From Frondihabitans sp. 762G35 (lineage in GTDB: Bacteria > Actinomycetota > Actinomycetes > Actinomycetales > Microbacteriaceae), in assembly GCF_002074055.1 (NCBI RefSeq), contig NZ_CP014619.1, forward strand, positions 1 to 64,000: DNA of 64,000 nucleotides, in the 5' to 3' direction. The notes under the pieces are model-generated. The model was not told the DNA's origin and made no database searches. It worked only from the letters and a program-made list of their open reading frames with translations. Both the position numbers and the translations under genes were made by a program. Positions 60,148-64,000 of the stretch are shown here, in pieces (position 1 is the first letter of the stretch; each line of letters starts with the position of its first letter).

Positions 60148-62493
60148 ATGCTCACCTCTCTGCACCTTCACGGGACGCCAATTTTCGGGACCTCTCCCGG
60201 GACAGATATTGGCCCGCTGACTTCCACCACGGTCATCTTCGGTCCCAACGGATCCGGTAAATCGACAATCAGTCGCGCCCTCGCCGACCCCAGCCGCTAC
60301 ACGGGTACAACTCTCCAGTGGATGAATCCCGACGCTCCTCTGAATGTGCGGGTCTACAACCGCGATTCCGTCGATGCCACCCTGCGGCAGGCGGACAGCC
60401 TTCCAGGCGTGTTCCTACTCGGCACCCAAAGCGTCGAGATCGAACGAGAGCTGGCCGAACACGACGGACCCGACGGGTGCATCGCGAAAGCCAACGAAGT
60501 CCTCGCGAGACAACGGAGGAACATCGAGGCCGCTCAAGCTGAAGCCGCCGCCGCCTTCGACGTCTTGAAGAACACTGCATGGCTTGCCCGCGGTAACGTA
60601 CCGGCGGTCCTCAAGCCGATGTTCGCCGGCTACAACGGAAGCGCCGAAAAACTCGCCAAGAGGCTCCTGGAAGCCCACACTGCACGCGGCGACGAGAACT
60701 CCGTCACTCTGTCCGCCCTCACGACGGAGGCAGCGGCGGTTCTGGACGATTCGGCTCAGACGATTGACCCCCTACCCACGTTTGATGTCGCCCGGACCGA
60801 TGACTTCTCGGACCTCGAGCTCTTTCGAGTCGCCATCGTCGGAAGCAGTGACGTTCGCCTTGCACCATTCATCGAGAAGCACGGCAATGCCGACTGGGTC
60901 CACCAGGGGCGCCACTTCCTCCAGCCAGACGCGAAAACGTGTCCGTTCTGCCAGCAGGAGGCGCCGCAAGACCTGGTCGAGCAACTCAACGCATACTTCG
61001 ACGAGACCTACACCAAGCAGCTCGCCACCCTCGCAGACATCGACAAGGAAGTTGCCATGTGGGCGCAAGAGTGGGGCGACTATCTCGAGACCCTCGCAGA
61101 GCACGCCTCCTTTTCGGCGAACGTCGACGCGGCCAAATGGGAACTAGCTAGCGTCCACCTCGTTACGGCGATAGGCGAAGTGCGTCGCGCCGCTGAGCAG
61201 AAACTCGCGACCCCATCGACCATCCTCCAGGTCACCATTCCCGAAGACGCGCAGCAACAGATAGTGGACCTCATCGACGACGCGAACCAGGCCATCGCGA
61301 CACACAATGAGCTGATCCGCACGCGGGGTGGGCGACGAACGATTTTCATCGCCAACTGTTGGGCCGCATACGCCGCCCACGACATGAAGGCCGCGCTGGA
61401 CGCCTACGACATGACCACAAACCCTCTGGAGAAACGTATCGACGGCGTTACGGACTCCGTTGCCATCAGTGTCGCCACCGTCAAGAAGCACGAAGATCGA
61501 CGCCGGGAACTCACTGCGCAAACGAAGTCCAGCCGGCTCGTCATAGACAGGATCAACAACCTGTTGGCCGGCGCTGGATTCCATACCTTCACCGTCGAGG
61601 AATCCCCGTTGCGACAAGACGGCTACATGATCCGTCGAGAAAACGGCGAGGTGGCCGACGAGACCCTCAGTGAAGGGGAACGCACGTTCATCACCTTCCT
61701 TTACTACGCCCAGTCGCTCGAGGGCGTGGCGGCCGAAGGTGAGACGCATGACATCCTCGCCGTCATCGATGACCCCATCTCAAGCCTCGACAGCGACATC
61801 CTCTACGCCGTGTCCACCATCCTCCGGTCGACGATGGCCAAGATCGGCGAGGGGACCGGCCGTGTCCGCCAACTCATCCTGCTCACCCACAACGTCCATT
61901 TCCATAAGGAGGTCAACTACGACCCTCCTCGCGGACCGAGATACCCCCGTCAGTACGGAGTCATCCGCAAGAGGCCGCACGCACCCAGCACCATCACCTT
62001 CAGTGACAAAAACCCCGTCAAGACCGTCTATGCGTCCCTCTGGGCCGAAGTGCGCCTCATCAGCGAAGACCCCACCGCGTCCACCGTCGGACTCCAGAAC
62101 GTTCTGCGGCGCATCATCGAGTCGTACTTCCAGATTCTCGGTGGTGTCGACACGGCAGACATCGTTGCCCAGTTCAGCGGACATGAGAAAGTGCTATGTC
62201 GCAGCCTTGTCTCCTGGGTCAACGCCGGTTCGCATTCAGTCTTCGACGACTTGCACTACAGCGAAACCGCCAGCACCGTCGACGCCAATCTCGCAGTCTT
62301 CGAGCAGATTTTCCGCATCATGCACCAGCACGGCCATTACCAAATGATGATGGGCGAGTCGTTCGTAGACGACCCCGTTGATCCAGAAGCAACGGCCGAG
62401 GAACGGGGCGACTCGATGGCCAACTCCAGCGGCGCCCCTGCGGCGCAGCCAACCGTACAGACCAGCCCGTCTTCGCAATCGTCCACGGGCTGA
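60148..62493 (+). CDS. AAA_13 ATPase of the RloC/PrrC type (candidate anticodon nuclease)
   Basis: A 781-residue SMC/ABC-like ATPase. It has Walker A FGPNGSGKST (31-40), a helical arm with a Cys265-Pro-Phe-Cys268 zinc-hook motif, the signature LSEGERTFITFLYY (about 508-521) and Walker B ILAVIDDPISSLDSD. PrrC and RloC are tRNA-cutting phage-defence enzymes with an Arg-Glu-His triad after the ATPase. Here Arg654-x3-Glu658 (LRRIIESYF) and His696 (NAGSHS) fit that pattern. RloC also has a zinc hook. The C-terminus is disordered. Confidence 0.75.
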   Translation: MLTSLHLHGTPIFGTSPGTDIGPLTSTTVIFGPNGSGKSTISRALADPSRYTGTTLQWMNPDAPLNVRVYNRDSVDATLRQADSLPGVFLLGTQSVEIERELAEHDGPDGCIAKANEVLARQRRNIEAAQAEAAAAFDVLKNTAWLARGNVPAVLKPMFAGYNGSAEKLAKRLLEAHTARGDENSVTLSALTTEAAAVLDDSAQTIDPLPTFDVARTDDFSDLELFRVAIVGSSDVRLAPFIEKHGNADWVHQGRHFLQPDAKTCPFCQQEAPQDLVEQLNAYFDETYTKQLATLADIDKEVAMWAQEWGDYLETLAEHASFSANVDAAKWELASVHLVTAIGEVRRAAEQKLATPSTILQVTIPEDAQQQIVDLIDDANQAIATHNELIRTRGGRRTIFIANCWAAYAAHDMKAALDAYDMTTNPLEKRIDGVTDSVAISVATVKKHEDRRRELTAQTKSSRLVIDRINNLLAGAGFHTFTVEESPLRQDGYMIRRENGEVADETLSEGERTFITFLYYAQSLEGVAAEGETHDILAVIDDPISSLDSDILYAVSTILRSTMAKIGEGTGRVRQLILLTHNVHFHKEVNYDPPRGPRYPRQYGVIRKRPHAPSTITFSDKNPVKTVYASLWAEVRLISEDPTASTVGLQNVLRRIIESYFQILGGVDTADIVAQFSGHEKVLCRSLVSWVNAGSHSVFDDLHYSETASTVDANLAVFEQIFRIMHQHGHYQMMMGESFVDDPVDPEATAEERGDSMANSSGAPAAQPTVQTSPSSQSSTG

Positions 62494-62530
62494 GTCCGGC
62501 GCAACCTGCGGGAGTGCCCAGCAGGAAGCC

Positions 62531-62632
62531 GTGAAGCAGGCCTCCAAGCACATCGCCGACGCTGCTCTCCAAGTCGGCCGCGGCAAAATCACACTCCGTC
62601 AATGGGCAAGACGAAAGGTCACAACCCGGTGA
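62531..62632 (+). CDS. Possible 33-residue basic peptide
   Basis: A GTG-started ORF reading MKQASKHIADAALQVGRGKITLRQWARRKVTTR, with AGGA upstream. Its stop forms GTGA with the GTG of the next gene, the tight coupling typical of real genes. The product would be a short basic helix. It may serve only to couple translation. Confidence 0.4.
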   Translation: MKQASKHIADAALQVGRGKITLRQWARRKVTTR

Positions 62633-63021
62633 ATAAAAGCGACTACCCCGAGGTCATCGAACTGGTTCGCGACTTGGCACGCGAACACGGAGGCATCGAC
62701 TTCGATGACGTGCTCGAGGACATCTCAGTCGGCGGTAAAGGAGAACTCCTCGACCTTCTACGACGGCTCCGCCAAGAAGTGTTCCTCCATTCGCGGGGCG
62801 CCGTGGCCCTGGTGACCGGGAGATACGCTCGCGTTCTCGACATGCCGGTTCCTCCATACATCGACATTGTTCGAGACTCCGATCCACGAATTGCGCCCAC
62901 CGGCCCAAATGGGGCGGCCGTGGAAGGTAGCGCAGCCGCCGACGTGGCCGTCGCCGAACTCGACGACCTCATTCACGCGCTCGACAACGACACCGGCGAC
63001 AGTGCGGAGATGACGGTCTAG
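62629..63021 (+). CDS. Hypothetical protein of the PrrC-like cassette
   Basis: A 130-residue protein from GTG 62629, preceded by AAAGG and overlapping the small ORF. The N-terminal 60 residues look like a winged-helix or helical-bundle domain (DYPEVIELVRDLAREHGGIDFDDVLEDISVGGKGELLDLLRRLRQEVFLHSRGAVALV). Then comes a Pro-rich YARVLDMPVPPYIDIV and an acidic C-terminus (DVAVAELDDLIHAL). An upstream in-frame ATG at 62602 would add nine residues. It lies between the ATPase and the nuclease gene. The function is unknown. Confidence 0.6.
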   Translation: MNKSDYPEVIELVRDLAREHGGIDFDDVLEDISVGGKGELLDLLRRLRQEVFLHSRGAVALVTGRYARVLDMPVPPYIDIVRDSDPRIAPTGPNGAAVEGSAAADVAVAELDDLIHALDNDTGDSAEMTV

Positions 63022-63024
63022 CCC

Positions 63025-63690
63025 ATGCCAACGCCACAGAAAGCCAACGTCATCGTCACCATCCGCAAAGCGTTCGCCGCGATGGGGGCTGCGTCCGATC
63101 CTTTAAAAAAGACCGGACCGGGGAAGATCTACGAGGCGTGGACCCTCGTTAACATCCTGGAGAACCTAAAGACGCAGGAAGGTGTGACGGTTGCCGTCCA
63201 CGGGGGTTCAACAATGCGCTTCAGAGCGGGTCATGGCCCCATCGACAAGCGTTTCACCTGGCTCGAATGCCAGAGCCGAACCCAGTCCTTCGAGATCTGG
63301 ACAGACATCGAAGTCCTCTCACTTAGCCACAACCGACGACCAGGAGCACCGACAAGCCCTGTCGATGGTGACATGCACGAACTCGACATCGTCGCCGTCG
63401 CCTCGGGCACCACTGGACATCCCCGCCACGACCAGATCCTCTGGGGAATCGAGTGCAAGCACACGACTTTCAGCAAGGCATTTCACCGGTCGATGCTCGG
63501 CATGCGACGGGAACTGAGCTTGTTCCGGGGCAACCCCCAGCGGACCGCGTTCACCAGATACCCGGCGGCGGACGTCGAATCAGACCCGCCGTCCGTCCTC
63601 ACCGCATTTTCGACCGACCGCACCGTCACTCGATTCCAACCGGCCGGCGACGCCTGGGACATCATCTACACGCACCTGCCTATGCCCTAG
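63025..63690 (+). CDS. PD-(D/E)XK-fold nuclease-like protein
   Basis: A 221-residue protein with a restriction-endonuclease-like core: an N-terminal helix with Glu37 (KIYEAWTLVNIL), then Asp121 in HELDIVAVASG and Glu143-Cys-Lys145 in ILWGIECKHTTF. This is the D....ExK arrangement of metal-dependent nucleases. Basic and aromatic residues follow (HRSMLGMRRELSLFRGNPQRTAFTRYP). It starts three bases after the previous stop and so belongs with the PrrC-like ATPase cassette. Confidence 0.7.
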   Translation: MPTPQKANVIVTIRKAFAAMGAASDPLKKTGPGKIYEAWTLVNILENLKTQEGVTVAVHGGSTMRFRAGHGPIDKRFTWLECQSRTQSFEIWTDIEVLSLSHNRRPGAPTSPVDGDMHELDIVAVASGTTGHPRHDQILWGIECKHTTFSKAFHRSMLGMRRELSLFRGNPQRTAFTRYPAADVESDPPSVLTAFSTDRTVTRFQPAGDAWDIIYTHLPMP

Positions 63691-63789
63691 GTTGCTGGCG
63701 TCAAGGCCACGGACAGTTACGCAGCGCCTCGTCGACGAGGTGCGACAATCGGTACCGTTCAGGTCGCTGTCGGAGAAAGGGACTGGGGA

Positions 63790-64000
63790 ATGTTGGAGAC
63801 ACAAAACGACGAGTTCGACCGTCCAGTCGGAGGGCACGGAGCCACAATTCCCGTCCCCATCGCCCTGACGGAAGGGGCGGCGAACTATCTCCGGCACACC
63901 GCCTGTCGAAACTTCTTCCGCGAGCAAAGGGACCGGTTCGACATTCTGGGCGCCGGGACTGCAGCGGACGACCCAGTTTTCGACCAAGGCACGATGATGT
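63790..64000 (+). CDS. Partial hypothetical protein (cut by window end)
   Basis: The first 70 codons of a gene starting MLETQNDEFDRPVGGHGATIP at ATG 63790, with GGGGA close upstream. The visible part is hydrophilic (EGAANYLRHTACRNFFREQRDRFDILG) with no recognised motif. It lies 99 bases after the nuclease gene in the same direction and may be a further member of the cassette. Confidence 0.6.
   Translation, partial: MLETQNDEFDRPVGGHGATIPVPIALTEGAANYLRHTACRNFFREQRDRFDILGAGTAADDPVFDQGTMM

Overview
The window reads as the replication-origin end of a high-GC actinobacterial chromosome, most likely Microbacteriaceae. It starts on the GTG of dnaA and runs dnaA, oriC, dnaN, gnd (short form), recF, dciA, gyrB, gyrA, DUF3566 gene, tRNA-Ile, tRNA-Ala. 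It then carries the classic actinobacterial growth and cell-wall cluster: peptidyl-prolyl isomerase, rhomboid protease, crgA, class E sortase, small membrane protein, pabA/trpG, and the leftward operon fhaA-fhaB-pstP-rodA-pbpA-pknA-pknB. This core (1 to about 25.1 kb) is compact, GC-rich and ordinary.

At tRNA-Leu(CAG) (25.09 kb) the character changes abruptly and everything to the right looks accessory. From 25 to 32 kb there is a DDE-type transposase, two related tyrosine-recombinase-like proteins whose catalytic residues are replaced, small HTH proteins, and a XRE-cupin regulator. A 16-bp operator-like palindrome is shared by two promoters there. From 32 to 38 kb there is a candidate defence module: a truncated serine recombinase, a 1219-residue YobI/KAP-like membrane P-loop NTPase, a HEPN-type protein, and an intact serine recombinase whose stop codon abuts the HEPN start.

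Between 37.8 and 45.1 kb a 7.2-kb segment is bounded by two direct copies of a composite repeat, one of them directly upstream of the serine recombinase. Inside it lies a second, nested pair of direct repeats around a metabolic cassette (amidase, TetR, SDR, frameshifted DUF1330 gene, second TetR). Outside that inner pair but inside the outer pair lies a Pycsar anti-phage system (PycTM-like effector followed by a pyrimidine cyclase).

From 45.1 to 55.0 kb there is a metal and arsenic resistance block: four CDF-type transporters with two ArsR/SmtB regulators, a YnfA-like protein, an arsenate reductase, a CoA-disulfide-reductase-like flavoprotein, an aquaglyceroporin, an ArsR-arsenate reductase fusion, an ArsO-like flavoprotein, a third ArsR, and a GNAT gene cut off after about 45 codons. 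From 55.0 to 59.1 kb there is a tightly packed leftward operon of eight mostly unrecognised genes, including two adjacent paralogues, an AbiEi-like protein and an MbcA/ParS-like antitoxin. From 59.3 kb to the end there is a rightward group with a treble-clef-repeat protein and a probable nuclease-based defence cassette: a RloC/PrrC-like AAA_13 ATPase with zinc hook and R-E-H motif, a small ORF, a 130-residue protein, a PD-(D/E)XK nuclease, and a gene cut by the window edge.

The most novel-looking candidates are the PrrC-like/PD-(D/E)XK cassette, the YobI-like NTPase plus HEPN pair tied to a recombinase, the nested direct repeats around Pycsar, and the eight-gene operon. All identifications come from reading the sequence; no database search was run.
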